NCBI RefSeq assembly: GCF_003697785.1
Contig: NZ_QOKZ01000001.1
Span: 186,001-250,000 of the forward strand
DNA from: Paracoccus alkanivorans
GTDB lineage: Bacteria > Pseudomonadota > Alphaproteobacteria > Rhodobacterales > Rhodobacteraceae
Reading direction: 5' to 3'
Length of the DNA stretch: 64,000 nt
Shown: piece by piece, positions 57,660 to 64,000 of the stretch
How positions within the stretch are numbered: position 1 is the stretch's first letter
How the letters are laid out: each line of letters starts with the position of its first letter
Program-made: the position numbers and the translations under genes
Notes under the pieces: generated by a model
What the model was told of the DNA's origin: nothing
The model's input: the letters and a program-made list of their open reading frames with translations, nothing else
Databases searched by the model: none

Positions 57660-58424
57660 ATGACGCTTGAACAATTCAGGCTGGACGGAAAGACGGCGCT
57701 GATCACCGGCGGCAATCGCGGAATCGGGCTGGCCATTGCACAGCTCTTTGTCCAGGCGGGGGCCTCCTGCATGCTGACCAGCCGCAGCGAGACTCCGGGC
57801 CTGAAGGAGCTGCTGAAGCAGGAACCGGACCGGGTGGCCTGGATAGGCGCGGATGTGAATGACGAGGACGCCCCGAAGCGAATGGTCAAGGCCACGCTGG
57901 AGCGGTTCGGGCGGCTGGATATCCTGGTGAACAATGCCGGCGTCGCCGACAATGGCAATTTCCACGAATTCACCGATGCGCAGCTGGATTTCGTCATGAG
58001 CACGAACCTGATCGCGCCATTCCGCATCGCGCGGGCGGCTGTCATGCCGATGCTGCAGCAGGGAAGCGGCGCGGTGGTGAATATCGGTTCGATCTCGGCA
58101 TATGTCGCCAACAAACCGCAATTGCAGGTGGCTTACAATTCCTCCAAGGCAGCCATTCACCAGATGACCAGGACCATGGCCTTCGAATATGCCGACAAGG
58201 GAATCCGGGTCAATGCGCTGGCGCCGGGCTATGTCGTCTCGGACATGACGGCGGGCGGGATCGCCGATCCGGAATGGAACCGCATCTGGACCGAGAACAC
58301 CCCGATGGGCCGCTTTGCCGAACCAGAGGAAATGGCCAGTTGCGCGCTGTTCCTGGCCTCCGACGCGGCAAGCTACGTCACCGGCGCGATCCTGGTCGCC
58401 GATGGCGGTTACACCACGCATTGA
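57660..58424 (+). CDS. Short-chain dehydrogenase (polyol/sugar type)
   Basis: The 254-residue classical SDR has the NAD(P)-binding TGGNRGIG (residues 17-24), NNAG, catalytic Ser in IGSISAY and YNSSK. The cofactor-binding Arg after the second strand (TSRSE) suggests NADP is possible. It ends VTGAILVADGGYTTH. An AGGAGG site precedes the ATG. It is the first of three SDR genes in a row, probably one operon, with polyol genes converging. Substrate unknown. Confidence 0.85.
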   Translation: MTLEQFRLDGKTALITGGNRGIGLAIAQLFVQAGASCMLTSRSETPGLKELLKQEPDRVAWIGADVNDEDAPKRMVKATLERFGRLDILVNNAGVADNGNFHEFTDAQLDFVMSTNLIAPFRIARAAVMPMLQQGSGAVVNIGSISAYVANKPQLQVAYNSSKAAIHQMTRTMAFEYADKGIRVNALAPGYVVSDMTAGGIADPEWNRIWTENTPMGRFAEPEEMASCALFLASDAASYVTGAILVADGGYTTH

Positions 58425-58443
58425 ACAGGGAAGGATGAGTCAC

Positions 58444-59172
58444 ATGGCAGAGAGACTGAACGACAAGGTGGCACTCGTGACCGGCGCTGCCTCGGGCATC
58501 GGGCTGGCGACCGTGAAATCGCTGCTGGAGACGGGCGCGAAGGTGGTCATGGCTGATCGTGACGAGGCGGCGCTCGAGCGGCTGACAGGCGAGTTTGGAG
58601 AAAACGCGATCCCGCAAGTGACCGATCTTCTCGACCCGGCAAGCTGCGCGGCGATGGTGCCCGAGGCGCTGGAAAAGACCGGGCGCATCGACATTCTGCA
58701 TTGCAATGCCGGCACCTATATCGGCGGCGACCTCACCGAAACCGATCCCGCAACCATCGACCGGATGCTGAACCTCAACGTCAATGCGGTGATGAAGAAT
58801 GTCCATGCCGTCATCCCGCATATGAGCGAGCGCGGCAGCGGCGACATCATCGTGACCTGCTCGGTCGCGGGGCATTTCCCGGTACCGTGGGAGCCGGTCT
58901 ATTCCGGTTCGAAATGGGCGATCACCTGCTTTGTCCAGACCATGCGGCGGCAGTTGAACAAGCAGGGCATCCGCGTCGGACAGGTATCCCCGGGGCCGGT
59001 GATTTCGGCGCTGCTGGCGGACTGGCCCGAAGAGAACCTGCGCAAGGCCAGGGAATCCGGCAGCCTGATCGAGCCGGAAGAGGTCGCCGATGCGGTCATG
59101 TACATGCTGACGCGCCCGCGCAACGTGACGATCCGCGACATGATCGTGCTGCCGACGAATTTCGATATCTGA
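58444..59172 (+). CDS. Ribitol 2-dehydrogenase-like SDR
   Basis: The ATG at 58444 (MAERLNDKVALVTGAASGIG, 242 residues) has AAGGA 8 bp upstream; an ATG at 58435 is also possible. The sequence follows Klebsiella ribitol dehydrogenase closely as I recall it: LDILHCNAGTYIGG-type, SGDIIVTCSVAGHFPVPWEP, RVGQVSPGPVISALLADWPE and NVTIRDMIVLPTNFD. Catalytic Ser/Tyr/Lys are in CSVAG and YSGSK. It probably oxidises ribitol or a related pentitol with NAD. It is 19 bp after the first SDR gene. Confidence 0.82.
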   Translation: MAERLNDKVALVTGAASGIGLATVKSLLETGAKVVMADRDEAALERLTGEFGENAIPQVTDLLDPASCAAMVPEALEKTGRIDILHCNAGTYIGGDLTETDPATIDRMLNLNVNAVMKNVHAVIPHMSERGSGDIIVTCSVAGHFPVPWEPVYSGSKWAITCFVQTMRRQLNKQGIRVGQVSPGPVISALLADWPEENLRKARESGSLIEPEEVADAVMYMLTRPRNVTIRDMIVLPTNFDI

Positions 59173-59206
59173 GCCTGCTGTGGCAACCGGCAAGGGAGGG
59201 GAAACC

Positions 59207-59947
59207 ATGGCTGAATTCACGGGGCTGAGCGTGCTGATCACCGGTGCGGCAGGCGGTATCGGGCGCGCGATGGCCGAGGCTTTCGCAGCAGAAGGGGCAA
59301 GGCTCGCGCTGGTCGATATCTCGGACACCTCGGATCTGGCATCGGAATTGCCGGGCGATCACCGGGCATATGAGCTGGACCTTTCGGACGGCGAGGCCAT
59401 CGCCCGAACGGTGCCGGTGATCGGCGAGGAGATGGGGATCGACGTGCTGGTCAACAATGCCGGTTTCGGCATCGTCTTTCCCGCCGAAGACAGCAGCGCG
59501 GCCCGTATCGCCGATTGGGACCGGACGGTGAATATCAACCTGCGGGCGCCATGGCTGATGTCTGCCGCCGCCCTGCCATGGCTGAAGCGGTCGGGCCGGG
59601 GAAGGATCGTCAATATCACCTCCCAGGCAGGCGTCATCGCGCTGACGGATCATGTCGCCTATGGCGCCAGCAAGGCCGGGCTGAACCTGGTGACCAAGGT
59701 GCTTGCCGTGGAATGGGCGAAATTCGGCATCACCGTCAACGCGATCGCTCCGACGGTGGTGGAAACGCCCATGGCGGCGATTGGCTGGGCGGGCGAGAAA
59801 GGCGAGCAGGCCAAGCGCGAAATCCCCGTGGGGCGGTTCGCCCAGCCCTCGGAAATCGCCGCCGCCGCGCTGTATCTGGCCTCATCCGCCGCAGGTATCG
59901 TAAACGGGGCGGTGTTGATGGCGGACGGGGGTTATTCGGCCAGGTAG
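59207..59947 (+). CDS. Short-chain dehydrogenase, GolD/threitol-dehydrogenase-like
   Basis: The start at 59207 (MAEFTGLSVLITGAAGGIGR, 246 residues) has GGGAGGGG upstream. NAD-binding TGAAGGIG, LVDIS with an acidic residue after strand 2 (NAD preference), NNAG, catalytic ITSQAG and YGASK are visible. The tail AIAPTVVETPMAAIGWAGEK resembles polyol dehydrogenases of the D-threitol/sugar-alcohol group. It is third in the SDR operon. The exact substrate is not known. Confidence 0.8.
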   Translation: MAEFTGLSVLITGAAGGIGRAMAEAFAAEGARLALVDISDTSDLASELPGDHRAYELDLSDGEAIARTVPVIGEEMGIDVLVNNAGFGIVFPAEDSSAARIADWDRTVNINLRAPWLMSAAALPWLKRSGRGRIVNITSQAGVIALTDHVAYGASKAGLNLVTKVLAVEWAKFGITVNAIAPTVVETPMAAIGWAGEKGEQAKREIPVGRFAQPSEIAAAALYLASSAAGIVNGAVLMADGGYSAR

Positions 59948-60010
59948 AGCTCTGAGTCGCCAGGTAATGGAACCGGCGAGGGCGGCGCCATGGATAGCGT
60001 CCCGCGATGA

Positions 60011-60058
60011 CCGGGGGCTCTGCCCCCGGACCCCCGAGGTATTTGGCCAAAGAAGAAG
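60011..60058 (-). repeat. Intergenic repeat, copy B (hairpin plus conserved 28-bp core)
   Basis: The hairpin CCGGGGGC-TCT-GCCCCCGG (60011-60029) is followed by the core 60031-60058, which matches copy A at 38865-38892 in 27 of 28 bases. The AAGAAG end again faces the stop codon of a minus-strand gene, here the HAD gene 19 bp away. It may terminate transcripts from both convergent operons. Confidence 0.7.
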
Positions 60059-60076
60059 AGGATCAGGCTCGGCGGT

Positions 60077-60793
60077 TCAGGGCAATCCCGATTCCTTCCA
60101 GGAGCCTTCGCAAGCCAATAATGTCTCGGCCATACCGTCCAGGTTGTCCCGGACCATCGCGGCCCCCGCCCCGGTCAGCTTGTCGCCATGTTCCCGGCGC
60201 TTGCCCTGCAGATGCGCACCTCCGGTAAAGCCGACGGCGCGCATGCCCGCCGCGACGGCGCCCTTGACGCCGTGGGGAGAGTCCTCCATCACCACGCAGC
60301 GCGCCGGATCGACGCCCAACCGGGCCGCCGCGAACAGGAACAGGTCCGGCGCGGGCTTGCCGTGCTCGACCTGATCGGCACTGAAGGCACGATCCCGGAA
60401 CCAGCGGTCGAGGCCGGAGATTTCCAGCGTCGCATGCATCCGGCGCAGGGAGCCGCCGGTCGCGATGGCCATGGCGATGCCGCGTTCTTGCAGCATGTCC
60501 AGCATGCCGGGCACGGCATCATATGGCCGGAGCGGTTGCTGACGATAGGTTTCGATCAGACGCGCCTCGAAGCGCTCGGCAAAGCCATCGGGACAGGGAT
60601 GGCCGGTGCGCTCGGCGACATCCTCGCAGACCATGCTGAGCGACACGCCCAGAAAGCGGCGGCCCAGTTCCTCTGTGGTAACATCGTGGACCCCCGCTGC
60701 CCGCATCTCGGCGGCCAGGGACCGGAGCGAATGGATCTCGCTGTCGACGAGGCAACCGTCGAGATCGAAGATGACGGCCTGCGTGGCTTGCAT
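60077..60793 (-). CDS. HAD-family phosphatase (beta-phosphoglucomutase-like)
   Basis: The start at 60793 (MQATQAVIFDLDGCLVDSEI, 238 residues) has AGGA upstream. Motif I is DLDGCLVDSE (residues 10-19), motif II lies in IATGG, motif III at KPAPDLFLFAA and motif IV is VMEDSPHGVKGAVAAGM. This is the subfamily I fold with a helical cap, as in sugar-phosphatases and beta-phosphoglucomutase. It is the last gene of the polyol ABC operon, so a sugar- or polyol-phosphate is the likely substrate. Confidence 0.88.
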   Translation of the reverse strand: MQATQAVIFDLDGCLVDSEIHSLRSLAAEMRAAGVHDVTTEELGRRFLGVSLSMVCEDVAERTGHPCPDGFAERFEARLIETYRQQPLRPYDAVPGMLDMLQERGIAMAIATGGSLRRMHATLEISGLDRWFRDRAFSADQVEHGKPAPDLFLFAAARLGVDPARCVVMEDSPHGVKGAVAAGMRAVGFTGGAHLQGKRREHGDKLTGAGAAMVRDNLDGMAETLLACEGSWKESGLP

Positions 60794-60825
60794 CCGGTAA
60801 TCCTGTTCCTGGCCTGGGCCGTGCC

Positions 60826-61887
60826 TCAAAGCCTGCGTTCGGTTTTGCGGTCGAACAGATGCACATTTGCCGGGTCGATGACAAAACCGATCTGCTCACC
60901 GGGATTGGCGTGGACACGATCCTTCACGACAGCATCGATCAGGTCCTTGCCAACGCGGGCAAAGACCTGAGTCTCCGATCCCGTCGGCTCGGTTACAACG
61001 ACATTGACCGGGATACCACCCTCGCCGATGACGATATGTTCGGGACGGATGCCATAAGTCACCTCCTGCCCATCGGCCAGACCCGCATCCGGCACCGGCA
61101 GTTCGAGCCCGCTTTCCGAGACGAAGCGGCGCCCCTCCCCCTGCCCCGCGATCCGGCCATGCAGGAAATTCATCGCCGGCGAGCCGATGAAGCCCGCGAC
61201 GAACACGCTTTGCGGATTGTCATAAAGATCCAGCGGCGCGCCGATCTGCTCGACCCGGCCATCGCGCATCACGACGATCTTGTCGGCCATGGTCATCGCC
61301 TCGATCTGGTCATGGGTCACATAGACGATCGTCGTCCTGAGGCGCTGGTGCAGTTCCTTGATCTCGACCCGCATGGTCACGCGCAGCTTGGCATCCAGGT
61401 TCGACAAGGGCTCGTCGAACAGGAATACCTGCGGATCGCGCACGATGGCGCGGCCCATAGCGACACGCTGGCGCTGGCCGCCCGAAAGCTGCTTGGGATA
61501 GCGGTCCAGCAGATGGGCGAGATCGAGGATCGAGGCGGCGTGCCGGACCTTTTCGTCGATCTCGGATTTGGGGCGCTTGGCCATCTTCAGCGGAAAACCG
61601 ATATTCTCTGCCACTGTCTTGTGCGGGTAAAGCGCATAGCTCTGGAACACCATCGAGATGTCGCGCTCTTTCGGGGGCTTGTCGTTCACGACCTTGCCGC
61701 CGATGGAAATCGTGCCGTCGCTGATTTCCTCCAGCCCCGCCAGCATCCGCAGCAGCGTGGATTTGCCGCAGCCCGAGGGGCCGACGAGCACGACGAATTC
61801 GCCATCCTCGATATCGACGCTGACGCCATGCATCACCTGCACGCTGCCATAGCGCTTGATGACGTTGTCAATCTGGACATTTGCCAC
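60826..61887 (-). CDS. Polyol/sugar ABC transporter ATP-binding protein (UgpC/SmoK type)
   Basis: The 353-residue ATPase has Walker A GPSGCGKST (residues 36-44), signature LSGGQRQRVAMGRA (from 134), Walker B VFLFDEP and a C-terminal TOBE-type domain (GQEVTYGIRPEHIVIGEGGI). This is the MalK/UgpC/SmoK group that serves CUT1 importers. It partners the permease at 63161-63997. In Rhodobacter sphaeroides the similar SmoK serves sorbitol and mannitol uptake. Confidence 0.92.
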   Translation of the reverse strand: MANVQIDNVIKRYGSVQVMHGVSVDIEDGEFVVLVGPSGCGKSTLLRMLAGLEEISDGTISIGGKVVNDKPPKERDISMVFQSYALYPHKTVAENIGFPLKMAKRPKSEIDEKVRHAASILDLAHLLDRYPKQLSGGQRQRVAMGRAIVRDPQVFLFDEPLSNLDAKLRVTMRVEIKELHQRLRTTIVYVTHDQIEAMTMADKIVVMRDGRVEQIGAPLDLYDNPQSVFVAGFIGSPAMNFLHGRIAGQGEGRRFVSESGLELPVPDAGLADGQEVTYGIRPEHIVIGEGGIPVNVVVTEPTGSETQVFARVGKDLIDAVVKDRVHANPGEQIGFVIDPANVHLFDRKTERRL

Positions 61888-61899
61888 GGTTATTGCTCC

Positions 61900-62952
61900 T
61901 TATTGCGGCATCTCGATCTGCATCTTCACATCGCCCGCAGGCGCGGAAGCCGCGATCTCGAATGCACGCACGCTGTCCTTGAAATCGAATGTCCGGGTGA
62001 TCAGCGGCTTGACGTCGATCGCGCCGGAGGCGAGCATCTTCACGCAGCGCGGAAAGACATGCGCATAGCGGAAAATGTTCTCGACCCGCGCCTCGCGTAC
62101 CATCGCCGCCCCCGCATCGTAAGAGATCGGATCGGGCTGTCCGCCAATCATCACCACGCAGCCGCCGGGCGCCAGGGGCGCAAAGACCCCCGCCGCGGCC
62201 CGGGGCGAACCGGTCGCCTCGAACACCACATCCGCGCCCCAGCCATCGGTGTCGCGGGCGATGATCGCCTCGACATCCTCGGACCCCACGTTGACCGGGG
62301 TGATGGCGGGGCTGAGCCCCGCCGCGATGTCCAGCTTCGGCGTGGCAAGGTCCGTGACATAGACCCGCGCGCAACCGGCGGCCAGCGCCGATATCGCCGT
62401 GACCAGACCGATGGGACCCGCCCCCATGACCAGCGCGATATCGCCCGGCTTGATCCGCGCCTTGGTGGCGGCGTGAACACCGACGGCCAGCGGCTCGACC
62501 ATCGCCGCCTCGGCGAAACTGACATTATCGGGCAGCAGGTAGGTGAAAGCCTCGGGATGCACGCAGGTCGGGCGCAGGATGCCATGCACCGGGGGCGTGG
62601 CCCAGAAACGCACCGCCGGATCGACATTATACATCCCCAACCGGGTCGCGCGGCTGTTGGGATCGGGGATGCCCGGCTCCATGCAGACCCGATCCCCGGG
62701 TTTCAGCGTCGTCACCTCCGGCCCGGTCTCGATCACAACGCCCGAGGCCTCGTGACCCAGGATCATCGGCTCGTTCACCACGAAGGGACCGATGCGGCCA
62801 TGGGTATAGTAATGCACGTCCGAGCCGCAGATCCCGACCGTATGCAGGCGGATGCGGACATCGCGGGGGCCGAGGGTCTCTTCCTCGCGGTCGATCTGCG
62901 GGAAGTCGCGCAGGGACAATTGATCCTTGGTTTCGAGAACAAGCGCTTCCAT
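61900..62952 (-). CDS. Zinc-type polyol dehydrogenase (sorbitol/xylitol dehydrogenase-like)
   Basis: The 350-residue medium-chain dehydrogenase has the catalytic zinc ligands Cys42, His67 and Glu68 ([20 protein letters not shown], then LGHEASG) and the NAD-binding [14 protein letters not shown]. The structural zinc cysteines are absent ([20 protein letters not shown]), as in sorbitol dehydrogenases. It probably oxidises a polyol such as xylitol, sorbitol or arabitol to a ketose. It lies inside the ABC operon. Confidence 0.9.
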   Translation of the reverse strand: MEALVLETKDQLSLRDFPQIDREEETLGPRDVRIRLHTVGICGSDVHYYTHGRIGPFVVNEPMILGHEASGVVIETGPEVTTLKPGDRVCMEPGIPDPNSRATRLGMYNVDPAVRFWATPPVHGILRPTCVHPEAFTYLLPDNVSFAEAAMVEPLAVGVHAATKARIKPGDIALVMGAGPIGLVTAISALAAGCARVYVTDLATPKLDIAAGLSPAITPVNVGSEDVEAIIARDTDGWGADVVFEATGSPRAAAGVFAPLAPGGCVVMIGGQPDPISYDAGAAMVREARVENIFRYAHVFPRCVKMLASGAIDVKPLITRTFDFKDSVRAFEIAASAPAGDVKMQIEMPQ

Positions 62953-62955
62953 GGG

Positions 62956-63156
62956 CTATCCCCTCCGAATGATATATGCCGCCAGAACCGCCGAGATCGC
63001 GCAGCAGATCCAGATCGACAGGCCCAGAGGCTCGATGAAGCGGAACCAGAACAGCGACAGGGCGACCCAGATCACGACGCTGATGAACAAGCGGTCGAAC
63101 CAGTTGGTCTCGATGGGCAGAAAGCCCGGCTTGGGCGTCTTGGTATCTTCGCTCAT
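62956..63156 (-). CDS. Small two-helix membrane protein in the polyol ABC operon
   Basis: The 66-residue protein (MSEDTKTPKPGFLPIETNWF) has a short polar N-terminus, then two hydrophobic segments (LFISVVIWVALSLFWFRFIE and SIWICCAISAVLAAYIIRRG). It sits between the permease and the dehydrogenase, 3 bp from the latter and 4 bp from the permease stop, so it is clearly part of the operon. I recall similar short proteins in alphaproteobacterial polyol operons, but know no function. It may assist the transporter. Confidence 0.8.
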   Translation of the reverse strand: MSEDTKTPKPGFLPIETNWFDRLFISVVIWVALSLFWFRFIEPLGLSIWICCAISAVLAAYIIRRG

Positions 63157-63160
63157 GTCG

Positions 63161-63997
63161 TCATCCCTTTACCGCGCCGAAGGTCAGGCCGGCCACGATA
63201 TGCCGCTGCACGAGGCTGAAGATGATCAGCGCCGGGATCAGCGTGAAGACCGAGATGGCGGCCATGATGCCCCATTCGGTGCCCGTGGTGGTTACATATT
63301 CTGACAGCCCGGTGGTCAGCGTGCGGGCGTTGAAATTGGTCAGGGTCGCGGCCAGAAGATATTCGTTCCATGCGAAAACCCATGTCAGGATCAGCGTGAC
63401 CGCAAGCCCGGGACGGGCCAGCGGAAAAACCACTTCCGAAATCACCTTCCAGGCGCTGGCCCCGTCGACATAGGCGGCCTCGTCCAGCTCCTTGGGAATG
63501 CCGTCCAGCGTCGGCCGCAGGGTCCAGATCGCGAAGGGCAGGTTGAAGGTGCAATAGACGAGGATCATCCCGGTCCGGGTGTCGGCCAGCGAGAATTCCC
63601 CGATCCTGTAGACCTGCGTCAGCAGCAGGAACAGCGGCAGCAGGAACACGGCGGGCGGAGCCATCCGGTTGGTGATGGTCCAGAAGAAGATGCTCTCCTT
63701 GCCCGGCAGGTCGAAACGCGACAGGGCGTAGCAGGCCATGAAGCCCAGCAGCGTGCAAAGCACCGCGTTGCCGGTCGAGATCACCAGCGAATTGACCATG
63801 TAGCCGCGCAGGGTGCGGTCGCCAAGCACGTCCAGGTAGTTCTGCCAATAGATATCGGTCAGGATCACGCTCGGGGTCGAGAACAGCTCGACGGCGGGTT
63901 TGACCGAGATCACGAACAGCCAGTAGATCGGAAACAGCGTCAGAAAGCTGATCAATGTCCAGAACAATACGGGCAACCAGCGATTACCATTCCTCAT
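63161..63997 (-). CDS. Carbohydrate ABC transporter permease (MalG/SmoG type)
   Basis: The 278-residue permease has six membrane helices and the EAA motif in GIPKELDEAAYVDGASAWKV, which contacts the ATPase. It starts 3 bp from the window edge (MRNGNRWLPVLFWTLISFLT), so a slightly earlier start cannot be excluded. The other permease and binding protein are expected upstream, outside the window. It works with the ATPase at 60826-61887. Confidence 0.92.
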   Translation of the reverse strand: MRNGNRWLPVLFWTLISFLTLFPIYWLFVISVKPAVELFSTPSVILTDIYWQNYLDVLGDRTLRGYMVNSLVISTGNAVLCTLLGFMACYALSRFDLPGKESIFFWTITNRMAPPAVFLLPLFLLLTQVYRIGEFSLADTRTGMILVYCTFNLPFAIWTLRPTLDGIPKELDEAAYVDGASAWKVISEVVFPLARPGLAVTLILTWVFAWNEYLLAATLTNFNARTLTTGLSEYVTTTGTEWGIMAAISVFTLIPALIIFSLVQRHIVAGLTFGAVKG

Positions 63998-64000
63998 CGG

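Overview
The window is a GC-rich chromosomal stretch of an alphaproteobacterium, most likely a member of the Rhodobacteraceae close to Paracoccus. I infer this from the protein sequences (RpoB, RpoC, EF-Tu, L3 with an alanine-rich tail), the alphaproteobacterial gene order, short Rhodobacterales-type proteins, and a Rhizobium-style rhamnose operon. No database search was possible.

Region 1 (1-26,160, almost all minus strand) is the transcription/translation superoperon. Read 5'->3' on the minus strand it runs secE-nusG-rplKAJL-rpoBC, then two accessory genes (an EamA-type exporter and a putative rhamnosyltransferase), then rpsLG-fusA-tuf-rpsJ-rplCDWB-rpsS-rplV-rpsC-rplP. A plus-strand gene for an RTX-like calcium-binding protein follows, and then rpmC-rpsQ-rplN (cut by the window edge). 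I see 17-bp-spaced sigma70-like promoters before secE, nusG, rpsL, rpsJ and rpmC. Hairpin terminators lie after rpoC, tuf, rplW and rplP, so the cluster looks like several transcription units.

Region 2 (26,185-36,731) is mixed. It holds a sulfotransferase-like gene, tRNA-Trp(CCA), an ABC exporter, a CatB-like acetyltransferase, a GFA-family protein with a VOC protein, and a second tuf gene identical in nucleotides to the first over exactly the coding region. These are followed by a DUF533 protein, a cytochrome c'/cytochrome b561 pair, a small conserved protein, efp, and a glutathione S-transferase.

Region 3 (36,872-46,678) has ilvD, then an SMR exporter of the SugE/Gdx type preceded by two ACGR-loop hairpins that fit a guanidine-II (mini-ykkC) riboswitch. 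A heme-uptake locus comes next (hmuR divergent from hmuSTUV), then a DUF2254 membrane protein.

Region 4 (46,777-57,409) is a complete L-rhamnose catabolic locus: rhaDI divergent from rhaR-rhaS-rhaT-rhaP-rhaQ-rhaM(U)-rhaK. The divergent intergenic region carries a TCAATCAT operator series with a 10-bp period.

Region 5 (57,660-64,000) looks like polyol metabolism. Three short-chain dehydrogenases (one strongly like ribitol 2-dehydrogenase) converge on a minus-strand operon encoding an ABC permease, a 66-residue membrane protein, a sorbitol/xylitol-type zinc dehydrogenase, a UgpC/SmoK-type ATPase and a HAD phosphatase. The operon continues beyond the window.

No phage, insertion sequence, CRISPR array or defence system was seen. 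The most interesting non-coding signals are the guanidine-II riboswitch, the split S10 operon, the periodic rha operator and a two-copy intergenic repeat.
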